The position numbers and the translations under genes are program-made. From Brachyspira pilosicoli (GTDB lineage Bacteria > Spirochaetota > Brachyspiria > Brachyspirales > Brachyspiraceae), in assembly GCF_019402445.1 (NCBI RefSeq), contig NZ_SRZM01000406.1:1-6076 (forward strand): a stretch of DNA of 6,076 nt, read 5' to 3'. The notes beneath the pieces are model-generated. The model was not told the origin of the DNA, searched no databases, and saw nothing but the letters and a program-made list of their open reading frames with translations. Below are positions 1 to 6,076 of the stretch, piece by piece. The first letter of the stretch is position 1. Each line of letters begins with the position of its first letter.

Positions 1-1
1 C

Positions 2-106
2 AAGTATAAATTACAGCACCCGCCAAAAAGTGTTTTTACTTTAAAATCGGCTCTACGCACGGTGAACAAAATTTTATATATAATAAAAATTAGAATTAAC
101 GATTAG
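2..106 (+). other. Left-edge open stretch, possibly the tail of a plus-strand gene
   Basis: One plus-strand frame is open from base 2 to a TAG at 104-106 (34 residues, starting KYKLQHPPKSVFTLK). A second plus frame (10-90) and a minus frame (1-102) are also open, so the reading direction is not settled. None has an ATG with a ribosome site inside the window. The stretch has GC-richer patches (14-24 and 48-64) with codons such as CCG, CGC and GTG, unlike the AT-rich codon use of the A2M gene. I recognise no protein family here. It may be a cut-off gene end, a dispersed repeat or non-coding DNA. Confidence 0.2.
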
Positions 107-123
107 TATGTATTTATGATTTT

Positions 124-144
124 TCTCTGCATGCGTTGTAGAGA
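124..144. other. Intergenic hairpin of unknown role
   Basis: TCTCTGCA (124-131) pairs with TGTAGAGA (137-144) around a 5-nt loop, TGCGT. In plus-strand RNA all eight pairs form, including one G-U. In minus-strand RNA the same position is an A-C mismatch, so the structure favours the plus strand. No T-run follows on either strand, so it is not a standard Rho-independent terminator. It could be a weak terminator or mRNA-end structure for a plus-strand gene ending to the left, or chance. Confidence 0.35.
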
Positions 145-188
145 TTAAAAATAAAATTTGAATAGTTTTTAAAATTAAAAATAGTATT

Positions 189-220
189 AAAAAAGGCGAT
201 ACCTCAGAAAAGATACCGCC
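189..220 (-). terminator. Rho-independent terminator of the A2M gene
   Basis: In the minus-strand RNA, GGCGGUAUC (212-220) pairs with GGUAUCGCC (195-203) as an unbroken 9-bp stem with two G-U pairs. The loop is 8 nt and six U residues follow (189-194). On the plus strand the two wobble positions become A-C mismatches and no T-run follows. The element therefore works only for the minus strand. It begins 30 nt after the stop codon, so the A2M transcript probably ends here. Confidence 0.88.
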
Positions 221-250
221 CTTAATATTTTAATGTATTGAAACTATTTA

Positions 251-3200
251 TTATTTAGCCTCTATAACAACTTTATGCTGTCCGTCATAACCAAACACCT
301 CAGGGTTATACATCTCTTCAGCCTTAGTAGCAGGAAGTAAATATTCACCATGTGTAACAGCACGAACTACATATTTGTATATATGCTCACCTTTGTCTAA
401 AACATCAGCAAATAATAATATTTTGTCATTGTAGTTTTCAGTGTGATTAAATCCGCCCCACCACCAAGTATTATTATAATTTCCTGTGATGTTTTTAACT
501 TCGCTGCTTTCTGTAGCAAATGAAGAGTTTAATATTCTCATACCAGAAGCAATAGGAGTGTCAACTACAACAAAATGTCTTTCATAAGGAACTGTAACTT
601 TTACAACAACCACATACTCTTCACCTTGTTTAAATTTCTCTTTAGTAAGGTCTAATACTCTTCCATTTTTAGTTTGATATTCTCTTACAACATTTATTCC
701 CATATCTCTATTAACAGCCAACTCACGAGGAGCATAAGTAAGTCTTACACCATAATAAAGTCTTCCAGCCCCATTTCTTTTAATGTTTGCTATAGAAGCT
801 CTTGTATTTAAATTGCTTAATCTCTCATTCATAAACTCACTTAAAGCATAATTTTGTGTTAAGCTAGGCTGAGTTCTTGAATTAAAGTTTTCAGCAAGTA
901 AAGTTTTTCCCTGATATATAAACTCTGCTTTGAAATTAGGTTTAACATTTTCGTATTTTTTGTAATACATATTCATAGCAGCAAATACTGATACATTGTC
1001 TTGAGTATTTAAATATCTTCCGTTTTTTCTTGATTGAACAAGCCAGCGAACCACTTTTTCATTGATTGCATTGTCATAACCTGTTTCAATTAAAGCATAT
1101 AAAGCAACAGAAGTATCTCTCACTGATGAAGAGTGTATCCAGTAAAGATTTTTATATCTCTCTTCTAGTTCATAATGAGCAGTATTAGGGTCTTCTTTAA
1201 TGGTGTTAAGTATATATTGTCTAACATTAGTAAATGCCTTGTTATCATATTTGTTATAATACATAGCTCTCATTAATTGAACCTGTCCATAGAAAGGTAT
1301 ATTATTAACTTGAGGGTATATTCTGTCTATTATAGCTTTTACATCGTTAGAATTATATCCGCCTTCTGCAAGCACTGCTGCAATATAAGATATAGATGAA
1401 AGATTAATATACTCATCAAACCAGAAGCTAGGTTTTTCAGCCTCACCGCTCTTAGCATAATTGTTAATATATTCTAATGCCAATTTTAGAGAGTTTTCGT
1501 CTATAGTGTAGCCCTCTTTTTTAGCTTTAATCATAGTCTCAGCAGCATAAGCAGTAAGCCAAGGAGATATCCAAGTTTTGCTAGGATAATAAGAGAATCC
1601 TCCATTAGGGCTTTGATAAGTAGGCATAGCTTTTAAGAAATTATTTACTGTATTGTCTAATTCTTCTTCAGCTATATCAGTAAGTTTCATATCAACTAAT
1701 AATCTCTTAGATGTTATTATAGGATACACTCTTGATAACTGCTGTTCCAAACAAAGATAAGGATAATTTATAAGATAATTTATTCCTCCTGTAAGTTCAC
1801 TAAATGCACTAGGAGACATATAAACTTCTAAACTTCCAGCACCTTTATAAGCCTCTGTAGTATTTGGCACTCTAATCATTAAGTCAGTATTGTTGTTTGT
1901 AGTGCTTGAGAACATTGCCACAGATTCTGTAGTCATAGGAATATTAACTTTAAATGTTTTCTCTACAGCATCAGTATATTCTCCGCCTTTAGCTAGTATT
2001 GTAACTTTAGCCTCTCCACTATTTGTAGCTATAATATCAAATCTTACATCAGCATTTCCGCCTTTAGGTACAGTTATTTTTTGAGTAGCATTTTGTATTA
2101 AAGCATTAGAAGATACAGCTTGAACTTCTATCTCTAAATCTTTATCAGAATAATTATAAACTATGCTTCCAGCCTTAAACTTATCTTCAACATAAGCAAA
2201 CTCTGGTAAAGTAGGCATAAGCATAATATTTTTCTTAACTATAACAACATCATCAGAAGCACCAAAATAACCGTCTTTATTTATAGCAGAAGCCATTATT
2301 CTAAATGATGTAATATTGTCAGGTAAATTAAATGTAACAGTAGCCTTACCATTAGCATCAGTTTTTACTCTTCCTTGATAGAAAGCAGTTGTTAAGAAGT
2401 TCTTTCTTATACTAAATACGTCCATACCCATAGCCTCAGCTTTAGCCATAAGGATATTGTCTGCTCTCATACCATCTCCGCCTGGTGTGTCTCCTTTCTC
2501 ACCATAGTTACGCTGACCTATTAAGTGTATTCTTGTATCGGCACTTGCAACACTCAAAGGTCTCTGTCCGTAGAAAGTGTTAAACCAGTTAGGAGTTTTA
2601 TAGCCTATTAAATTCAACACTCCAACATCAACCACACTTAACATAACTTCTGTTTCCATAGGCTCACTTTCTTTAGTTTCAACATATAAATCAACTGTCA
2701 TCTCATCACGAGGCTCTAAACTGTCAGCAGATTTTGTTATTGTTACATTAAGCTCTTTTTCACGAGGAGATACTGAAAGCCCAGCATAACCAATTTTAAA
2801 TGACGGCTTTCCTTCATCTGTAGCATAATTAGTATAAGCTTCATTTTCAACTCTACCCTTAACAAGTGAAACACCCACATAAACATTAGGTAAATATTCA
2901 GGTTTTATAGGTACTTCTATTAAAGCAGTAGAGCCTTCAATATTTGTAACAAAAGAATCTATTACATATTCTCTCTCAACTGTTACTAAAGCAGTAGCAG
3001 ATTCATAAGGGGATTTTACCATTATTCTTGCTGTTTCATAAGGTTTATACTCTTCTTTTTCTGTGATAAGCTCTAGCAAATCATCATCAAACATAGCCCA
3101 AGGAGCATAATCCTTACCTATAACATACATATATTCATCAGCAGCAACTTCTCTCTTTTTGGAGTCTTTTGACCTTGCTAATATTATATAAAGTCCTGAA

Positions 3201-5998
3201 TTTGTAGGAGTAAAACTGTATGACACAGGGTCTTTTTTTGTTGTAATTGTAGTAGTTTCAATAACATCATCAATCTGTGTAGATTCCCATTCAAATCTTC
3301 CGCCTGTTATAGCCTTTCTCACAGACTCCCAATGTCTTCTTATAACTTGAACTTCTATCTTTTTGCCTGCAAGTCTATTTCCTTCAGCATCAACTGCAAT
3401 AAACTCTAACTCTGTAGGCTTATCAGTTTCCAAGAAATAACCTTGTCTTTTTATACCAATATAATAATCACTTCCATGAACCAATACGCTTTTAGTTGTG
3501 CTTACTTTCTGAGAATCTTCACCAGACACTGTTGTCTCTATTGTAACATAAGCAGAATGTATTGAACGGCTTGCATCCACTGTCGGACTATAAGTATATT
3601 CTCCGTTTTCATCTAATGAACCAGTGCCAGTAGCTATTGTAGAATAATAGTTATTATAATACTCATCTTCAAACCAGCTTAATTTTGTAAATCTAAATCC
3701 TGCATTATTAGGAGGAGTGAAGAAAGTTTCATTCATAGATATATTATAATCAACTCTATTAGATATCATAGGCTCGCCGAACAAATACCAGCCAGACATC
3801 TTTATAGGCATAGTGTCGCCTAAATAATAATTTTTATCTTCAACCCAAAGTCTGCTTTCATATTCTAAAGGCTTAAACTCTTCAACTCTAAAGCTTTGTG
3901 ATAAACTATAAAGCTCTTCATCATTATTATTAGAATTAAATGCCACCCTCACGCTATAATAGCCAGTAGGAGCATCTGCAGGAAGAGTAAAGTCTATTAA
4001 ATAAGAACCAAACTCATTTAAGCTCACATCTCCCTTATATATCTCTTCGCCTCTTGAGTTATTAACAGTAAATGAACCATCTTTCAAATTAGTAGGTATA
4101 TTCCAATTTCCAATAATATTTTCTCTTACAACACCTTTTATATGCACTTCTTCGCCTGCCTTATAAAGCCCTCTCTCTGTAAACATAGAACCATTATACT
4201 CTTTATCAGCAGGAGAATAATCATAACTTATATCCATTCTCCAAGGTGAAACACCTGTACCCCAATCACTATTAATAAAAGATACATCATCACCCTTTGT
4301 AACTATTGCCCATTGTCTTGGAGTATCCCATCTGCTTGCTCTTTTTATTCCAAAACTTCTAAAACCTTTAGTAGTAGCTATTCCGTTTTCATCGGTTGTT
4401 GCTTTTTCTAATACTCTATTGAAATCATCTCTTATCTCTACTTCTGCACCTGCAACAGGCATTCCTGTTTTTAAGTCTGTTACAAATATTGTATTTGAAT
4501 CGCCTGAAAACTTTCCTGTTACTCCCATAGATGTTATTTGTATTTGTGAAGCTGTTGAATAATCGTACTCGCTTTGGTAGCCTGTTTTGCTTTTAAACTC
4601 TATTGATAAAAGTCCGTACTCTTTATTATTCATATAATTTGTTAAATAGAGTGCAGTTGTAATGTATCTGTTTCTTTCAACATTTGGAGTATATTCTGTA
4701 TTATTATTGTAGCCTAGTAAGTTTTTATATTTATTAGTATAATTTCTAAACTCTAGAGTTTCATCATATCTATATACTTGTTTATTTACAAACAAGAAAG
4801 GTATAATATTTTCTTTATCAACATATCTGCTTTGTATATAAATAGTATTAGGGTTCATTACCTGCACAGGAAGTTTTACGCCTTCATAAGCTTCTACAAC
4901 TCCCATTCCAGAAGGTATTGAAACACTAGGGTTATAATCTGTAACATTTAATGTAATATTTTTTTCTTCTCCTAAAGTTTGTCCGTAAATATCTTTTAAG
5001 CTTCCTTTAATTTTTATGTTATATGTAATATTAGGATTAAATCTAAGTGCATAAAGTGAGAAGCTTTTAGAAGACCATGAGTTTTGTTCTATTTCTTCTT
5101 GTGTAGGAAGCTGAATTTGTGGGCTTATTTCCATATTTTTTATTAAGTCTGCCCATTCTACTCTTGTACTGAATTTTATTTCTGGAGCTTTTGGAGAATA
5201 TGATGCTGTTACTGTTTGCTCTTCTTCTCCATTAAAATAAAAATTATCATGTGTAGAGAACTTAAAACTATCATTATCTGCTGTGCCTAAGTTTCCATTT
5301 ATAGCAGCAAGTCCTTCTTCTATATACACACTTATTTCATCATCTTTGTTTAAAGCCTTTTTAGGTTTTATAACTAATACCTGATTTAATTCATATTCAT
5401 TAGTTTCCCATTCTCTTAAATCTTCTATTTTTGCGTATCTTACATCAAAATCTATCTCTCTATAATTATTGCTTGATATTAATTCTATTTTCTCTTTTGC
5501 ACTTTGCAGGTATATTGGCATATTATAATAAATAACTATATTAACATCTGTAGGAAGGTCTGATTGTCTATCATAAGGAGAACTTTTTTGCATTATTGGT
5601 CTTAAAGTATTAAAAGTCCAAGTATAATCGTTTTCTAATATATCACCTGTAAGTTCGCTTTTAATTCCTTTTTTAAGCGTAACTTCTATTTTTGTATTGT
5701 CTGGTAAAGCTTCACTAGGATAAAATGCTAAAGTATTAACAGAAAGCCACCTGTATTTACCTTTAACATCTATATTAAAATTAAAATATTGATTAGTTAC
5801 TTCTTTTACAGCTTGCAATGCAACCATTTGCTGATTAAAAGTTACTGTTATAGCTTCATAGTTAGCTCTGCTTGTATTCTCTCCAATAGGAGTAGTTCTG
5901 TCGATACTAACAGCACCAAATAAAGATAAACTGCTCATAAAAATAAATGACATAATAATAATATAAAATGTTTTTAGTCTTAGAATGGACTTTCCCAT
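251..5998 (-). CDS. Secreted thioester-containing bacterial alpha-2-macroglobulin (protease trap)
   Basis: This 1915-residue protein is a complete bacterial A2M. By family knowledge it inhibits proteases by trapping: cleavage in the bait segment exposes a thioester that bonds covalently to the attacker, outside the cytoplasmic membrane. Visible in order are a signal peptide (1-29), three Ig-like Big_5/SbsA-type domains (30-355), an MG1-like stretch (355-490), a bMG3-type domain (495-580), MG2 (600-710; FTERGLYKAGEEV at 606-618), further MG domains beginning FKPLEY (713-965), the bait-region domain (970-1120), a bait loop (about 1135-1200), the A2M signature (R1198 to R1233, with LPDNIT at 1225-1230), the thioester domain (1390-1690; CLEQ at 1416-1419) and bMG10 (1740-1911). 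E. coli YfhM has about 1650 residues, so this is a long member. The ATG at 5998 is firm: it has a GGGGG ribosome site, an in-frame stop lies upstream at 6047-6049, and the next Met (M16) would cut the signal peptide. There is no frameshift or break. The molecular target is not known from sequence. Confidence 0.95.
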   Translation of the reverse strand: MGKSILRLKTFYIIIMSFIFMSSLSLFGAVSIDRTTPIGENTSRANYEAITVTFNQQMVALQAVKEVTNQYFNFNIDVKGKYRWLSVNTLAFYPSEALPDNTKIEVTLKKGIKSELTGDILENDYTWTFNTLRPIMQKSSPYDRQSDLPTDVNIVIYYNMPIYLQSAKEKIELISSNNYREIDFDVRYAKIEDLREWETNEYELNQVLVIKPKKALNKDDEISVYIEEGLAAINGNLGTADNDSFKFSTHDNFYFNGEEEQTVTASYSPKAPEIKFSTRVEWADLIKNMEISPQIQLPTQEEIEQNSWSSKSFSLYALRFNPNITYNIKIKGSLKDIYGQTLGEEKNITLNVTDYNPSVSIPSGMGVVEAYEGVKLPVQVMNPNTIYIQSRYVDKENIIPFLFVNKQVYRYDETLEFRNYTNKYKNLLGYNNNTEYTPNVERNRYITTALYLTNYMNNKEYGLLSIEFKSKTGYQSEYDYSTASQIQITSMGVTGKFSGDSNTIFVTDLKTGMPVAGAEVEIRDDFNRVLEKATTDENGIATTKGFRSFGIKRASRWDTPRQWAIVTKGDDVSFINSDWGTGVSPWRMDISYDYSPADKEYNGSMFTERGLYKAGEEVHIKGVVRENIIGNWNIPTNLKDGSFTVNNSRGEEIYKGDVSLNEFGSYLIDFTLPADAPTGYYSVRVAFNSNNNDEELYSLSQSFRVEEFKPLEYESRLWVEDKNYYLGDTMPIKMSGWYLFGEPMISNRVDYNISMNETFFTPPNNAGFRFTKLSWFEDEYYNNYYSTIATGTGSLDENGEYTYSPTVDASRSIHSAYVTIETTVSGEDSQKVSTTKSVLVHGSDYYIGIKRQGYFLETDKPTELEFIAVDAEGNRLAGKKIEVQVIRRHWESVRKAITGGRFEWESTQIDDVIETTTITTKKDPVSYSFTPTNSGLYIILARSKDSKKREVAADEYMYVIGKDYAPWAMFDDDLLELITEKEEYKPYETARIMVKSPYESATALVTVEREYVIDSFVTNIEGSTALIEVPIKPEYLPNVYVGVSLVKGRVENEAYTNYATDEGKPSFKIGYAGLSVSPREKELNVTITKSADSLEPRDEMTVDLYVETKESEPMETEVMLSVVDVGVLNLIGYKTPNWFNTFYGQRPLSVASADTRIHLIGQRNYGEKGDTPGGDGMRADNILMAKAEAMGMDVFSIRKNFLTTAFYQGRVKTDANGKATVTFNLPDNITSFRIMASAINKDGYFGASDDVVIVKKNIMLMPTLPEFAYVEDKFKAGSIVYNYSDKDLEIEVQAVSSNALIQNATQKITVPKGGNADVRFDIIATNSGEAKVTILAKGGEYTDAVEKTFKVNIPMTTESVAMFSSTTNNNTDLMIRVPNTTEAYKGAGSLEVYMSPSAFSELTGGINYLINYPYLCLEQQLSRVYPIITSKRLLVDMKLTDIAEEELDNTVNNFLKAMPTYQSPNGGFSYYPSKTWISPWLTAYAAETMIKAKKEGYTIDENSLKLALEYINNYAKSGEAEKPSFWFDEYINLSSISYIAAVLAEGGYNSNDVKAIIDRIYPQVNNIPFYGQVQLMRAMYYNKYDNKAFTNVRQYILNTIKEDPNTAHYELEERYKNLYWIHSSSVRDTSVALYALIETGYDNAINEKVVRWLVQSRKNGRYLNTQDNVSVFAAMNMYYKKYENVKPNFKAEFIYQGKTLLAENFNSRTQPSLTQNYALSEFMNERLSNLNTRASIANIKRNGAGRLYYGVRLTYAPRELAVNRDMGINVVREYQTKNGRVLDLTKEKFKQGEEYVVVVKVTVPYERHFVVVDTPIASGMRILNSSFATESSEVKNITGNYNNTWWWGGFNHTENYNDKILLFADVLDKGEHIYKYVVRAVTHGEYLLPATKAEEMYNPEVFGYDGQHKVVIEAK
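266..781 (-). other. C-terminal bMG10-type domain, residues 1740-1911
   Basis: The segment begins around GRLYYGVRLTYAP (1745-1757), continues with VREYQTKNGRVLDLTKEKF and a strand set VVVVKVTVPYERHFVVVDTPIASG, and ends with WWWGGFNHTE, DVLDKGEHIYKYVVRAVTHGEY and EEMYNPEVFGYDG. These match the last domain of bacterial A2Ms, which ends with 'G.h.y.Y..ra...G.f..pp..ae.MY.Pev.g'. Three consecutive Trp residues (1845-1847) precede the Gly-Gly. By analogy with YfhM this domain contacts the thioester domain and shields the thioester before activation. Only four residues follow it, so the C-terminus is complete. Confidence 0.85.
929..1831 (-). other. Thioester domain (TED), residues 1390-1690
   Basis: The domain opens with GSLEVYMSPSAFSEL and INYLINYPYLCLEQ, the canonical entry to the alpha/alpha barrel that carries the thioester. 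Family motifs inside it include NGGFSYYP (1465-1472), ISPWLTAYAAE from 1477, and near its end WLVQSRKNGRYLNTQDN (1652-1668), matching the 'wL...r..gG.w.sTq.n' pattern. The helical segments between these motifs contain no gap or stop. In the last motif the frequent Gly-Gly-x-Trp is N-G-R-Y, a mild divergence. This is the part that would attach covalently to a trapped protease. Confidence 0.9.
1742..1753 (-). other. Internal thioester motif C-L-E-Q, residues 1416-1419
   Basis: The codons TGT TTG GAA CAG encode Cys1416-Leu-Glu-Gln1419 in the context YPYLCLEQQLSR. In thioester A2Ms and complement proteins, the Cys thiol and the Gln side chain form the reactive ester (CGEQ in human A2M, CLEQ in E. 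coli YfhM). Both residues are present, so the trap should be chemically active, unlike thioester-less members such as E. coli YfaS. Cys1416 is the only cysteine in the whole protein. Confidence 0.95.
2399..2596 (-). other. Candidate bait loop, residues 1135-1200
   Basis: This segment lies between the strand SVVDVGVLNL and the conserved R1198-K-N-F of the A2M domain, which is where the bait loop sits in known family members. It is the least strand-like stretch of the protein. A Gly/Asp/Pro-rich flexible core, GDTPGGDG, spans 1169-1176. It is flanked by basic residues (R1146, R1156, R1163, K1168, R1178, K1186) and a Met/Ala-rich piece (MAKAEAMGM, 1184-1192). Trypsin-like, elastase-like and other proteases would all find sites here, as expected of a broad trap. 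The exact edges and any real cleavage site are inference. Confidence 0.65.
2639..3091 (-). other. Bait-region domain (A2M_BRD type), residues 970-1120
   Basis: The stretch starts with LELITEKEEYKPYETARI, matching the family's 'l.l.tdk..Y.pGd.a.i'. It continues with VKSPYESATALVTVERE, equivalent to 'v.sPf.g.alvt.Er', and with IPIKPEY.PNVYV-type residues around P1037-V1041. A second MG strand set begins at GLSVSPREKELNVTI (1073-1087), matching 'l.v.p..k.L.v.i'. The sequence SVVDVGVLNL (1121-1130) is the strand that leads directly into the bait loop. The usual Pro-Gly of the first motif is replaced by Pro-Tyr (K-P-Y-E). Confidence 0.8.
3869..4516 (-). other. bMG3-like and MG2 macroglobulin domains, residues 495-710
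   Basis: Residues 503-545 read as a typical bacterial macroglobulin strand set: VTDLKTGMPVAGAEVEI followed by TTDENGIATTKGF, the 'TDxxTGxPvxGAxV ... TDexG' pattern. Residues 605-624 carry the MG2 hallmark FTERGLYKAGEEVHIKGVVR, equivalent to 'fTDRpiYrPGetVhfkGivR' in the family. Two changes from that consensus stand out: a Gly at 610 in place of Pro, and an Ala at 614 in place of Pro. The domain closes with ADAPTGYYSVRV, the usual 'lpe.aptG.y.v.v' strand. These form part of the macroglobulin ring of the protein. Confidence 0.82.
4934..5911 (-). other. Three tandem N-terminal Ig-like (Big_5/SbsA-type) domains, residues 30-355
   Basis: Three diverged copies of about 105-115 residues follow the signal peptide. 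Each has an early strand of the type 'ITVTFNQQM' (50-58), 'NIVIYYNMP' (153-161) or 'EIKFSTRVEW' (273-282). Each ends with a strand-turn of the type 'x-V/I-x-L/I-K-G-I/L-K...G..L': VTLKKGIKSELTGDIL (106-121), VYIEEGLAAINGNLG (224-238), and IKIKGSLKDIYGQTL (328-342). Such domains are common at the front of long bacterial A2Ms, where they probably act as spacers or attachment modules. Domain borders are estimates and the copies are too diverged to show as DNA repeats. Confidence 0.7.
5912..5998 (-). other. Signal peptide (type I), residues 1-29 of the A2M protein
   Basis: The N-terminus has a basic n-region (K3, R7, K9), a hydrophobic core (FYIIIMSFIFM, 11-21) and a small polar c-region ending LSLFGA. 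Cleavage by signal peptidase I is most likely after A29, giving a mature start of VSID. There is no cysteine near the site, so this is not a lipoprotein signal, even allowing for the relaxed lipoboxes of spirochaetes. The protein should be released into the periplasm or beyond, not lipid-anchored. The exact cleavage residue is inferred. Confidence 0.88.
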
Positions 5999-6003
5999 AA
6001 ATA

Positions 6004-6010
6004 CCCCCAG
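6004..6010 (-). promoter_or_regulatory. Ribosome binding site of the A2M gene
   Basis: On the minus strand, CTGGGGG ends 5 nt before the ATG at 5998. The five G residues can pair with the CCUCC of 16S rRNA using one G-U pair in place of the usual A. It is the only G-run in otherwise AT-rich upstream DNA, which makes it stand out and fixes the start codon. Confidence 0.8.
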
Positions 6011-6026
6011 ATAATATTCAATCCTA

Positions 6027-6038
6027 ATGTTATAACAT
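6027..6038. repeat. 12-bp perfect palindrome over the -10 box
   Basis: ATGTTATAACAT is identical on both strands and covers the proposed -10 hexamer of the A2M promoter. It could be an operator for a dimeric repressor. It also means that the extended -10 sequence TGTTATAAC reads the same way on the plus strand. A chance palindrome is a real alternative in DNA this rich in A and T. Confidence 0.4.
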
Positions 6039-6056
6039 AAATAATTTTAAAGTAAA
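6029..6056 (-). promoter_or_regulatory. Probable sigma-70-type promoter with extended -10
   Basis: Read on the minus strand, TGTTATAAC gives an extended -10 (TG-n-TATAAC, one mismatch to TATAAT) with the hexamer at 6029-6034. A -35-like TTTACT (four of six matches to TTGACA) lies at 6051-6056 with a 16-bp spacer. Transcription would start near 6022, giving a leader of about 25 nt that contains the ribosome site. In such AT-rich DNA, -10-like sequences occur by chance, so this rests on the combination of TG, spacing and distance to the gene. Confidence 0.5.
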
Positions 6057-6076
6057 TAATAAATTAAGATATTTTT

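Noticed and set aside
195..220. A GATACC direct repeat on the plus strand
   Set aside because: The two copies are the two arms of the terminator stem, which look like a direct repeat only because of the wobble positions. It is not a separate element.
1890..2084. A 64-codon open frame on the plus strand
   Set aside because: It lies wholly inside the A2M coding sequence, antisense to it. Its Val/Ser/Leu-rich product is what complementing an AT-rich coding frame yields, and there is no ribosome site or family motif.
3231..3240. A run of seven A on the coding strand (Thr-Lys-Lys-Asp), a possible slippage or programmed frameshift site
   Set aside because: The reading frame is intact through it and the protein motifs continue in the same frame on both sides. 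There is no sign of an alternative product, and such runs are common in AT-rich genes.
5912..5998. A relaxed spirochaetal lipobox
   Set aside because: There is no cysteine anywhere near the signal peptide end; the first cysteine of the protein is residue 1416.
251..5998. Two or more genes, or a broken gene, within the long frame
   Set aside because: Family motifs from signal peptide to C-terminal domain appear once each, in order and in one uninterrupted frame with proper start and stop.
1..6076. CRISPR array, tRNA, rRNA, insertion sequence or transposon ends
   Set aside because: I saw no regularly spaced repeats, no cloverleaf or rRNA-like conserved blocks, and no transposase motif or paired terminal inverted repeats.

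Overview
The window is almost filled by one gene. A 1915-codon reading frame on the minus strand (251-5998) encodes a secreted, thioester-containing alpha-2-macroglobulin (A2M) family protein. These proteins are large protease traps: cleavage of a bait segment triggers a conformational change, and an internal Cys-Gln thioester then bonds covalently to the attacking protease. The family call rests on several independent motifs in the expected order: a signal peptide, N-terminal Ig-like domains, an MG2 motif (FTERGLYKAGEEV), a bait-region domain, the A2M signature ending in LPDNIT, the thioester CLEQ, and a C-terminal bMG10-type domain with an EEMYNPEVFG motif.

The DNA is very AT-rich in both coding and non-coding parts, with strong A/T preference at third codon positions. 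Together with the Asn/Lys/Ile/Tyr-rich protein, this fits a low-GC host-associated bacterium. My best guess is an intestinal spirochaete of the Brachyspira type, but this is recognition by style; no taxonomic marker is present.

Layout from left to right: 1-110 is a short left-edge stretch with GC-richer patches and open frames on both strands, which I could not assign. 124-144 is an isolated hairpin. 189-220 is a Rho-independent terminator for the minus-strand gene, recognisable because its stem pairs fully only in the minus-strand transcript. 251-5998 is the A2M gene. 5999-6076 holds its ribosome binding site (GGGGG, 5 nt from ATG), a probable extended -10 promoter overlapping a 12-bp perfect palindrome, and AT-rich DNA to the edge. 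The gene therefore looks like a single-gene transcription unit with its own promoter and terminator.

The points most worth attention are these. The mature protein has exactly one cysteine, the thioester one. It has an ordinary signal peptide rather than the lipoprotein signal of the E. coli homologue YfhM. The penicillin-binding protein gene pbpC, which follows yfhM in E. coli, is absent downstream. I found no evidence of a wholly new system, mobile element, CRISPR array or RNA gene.
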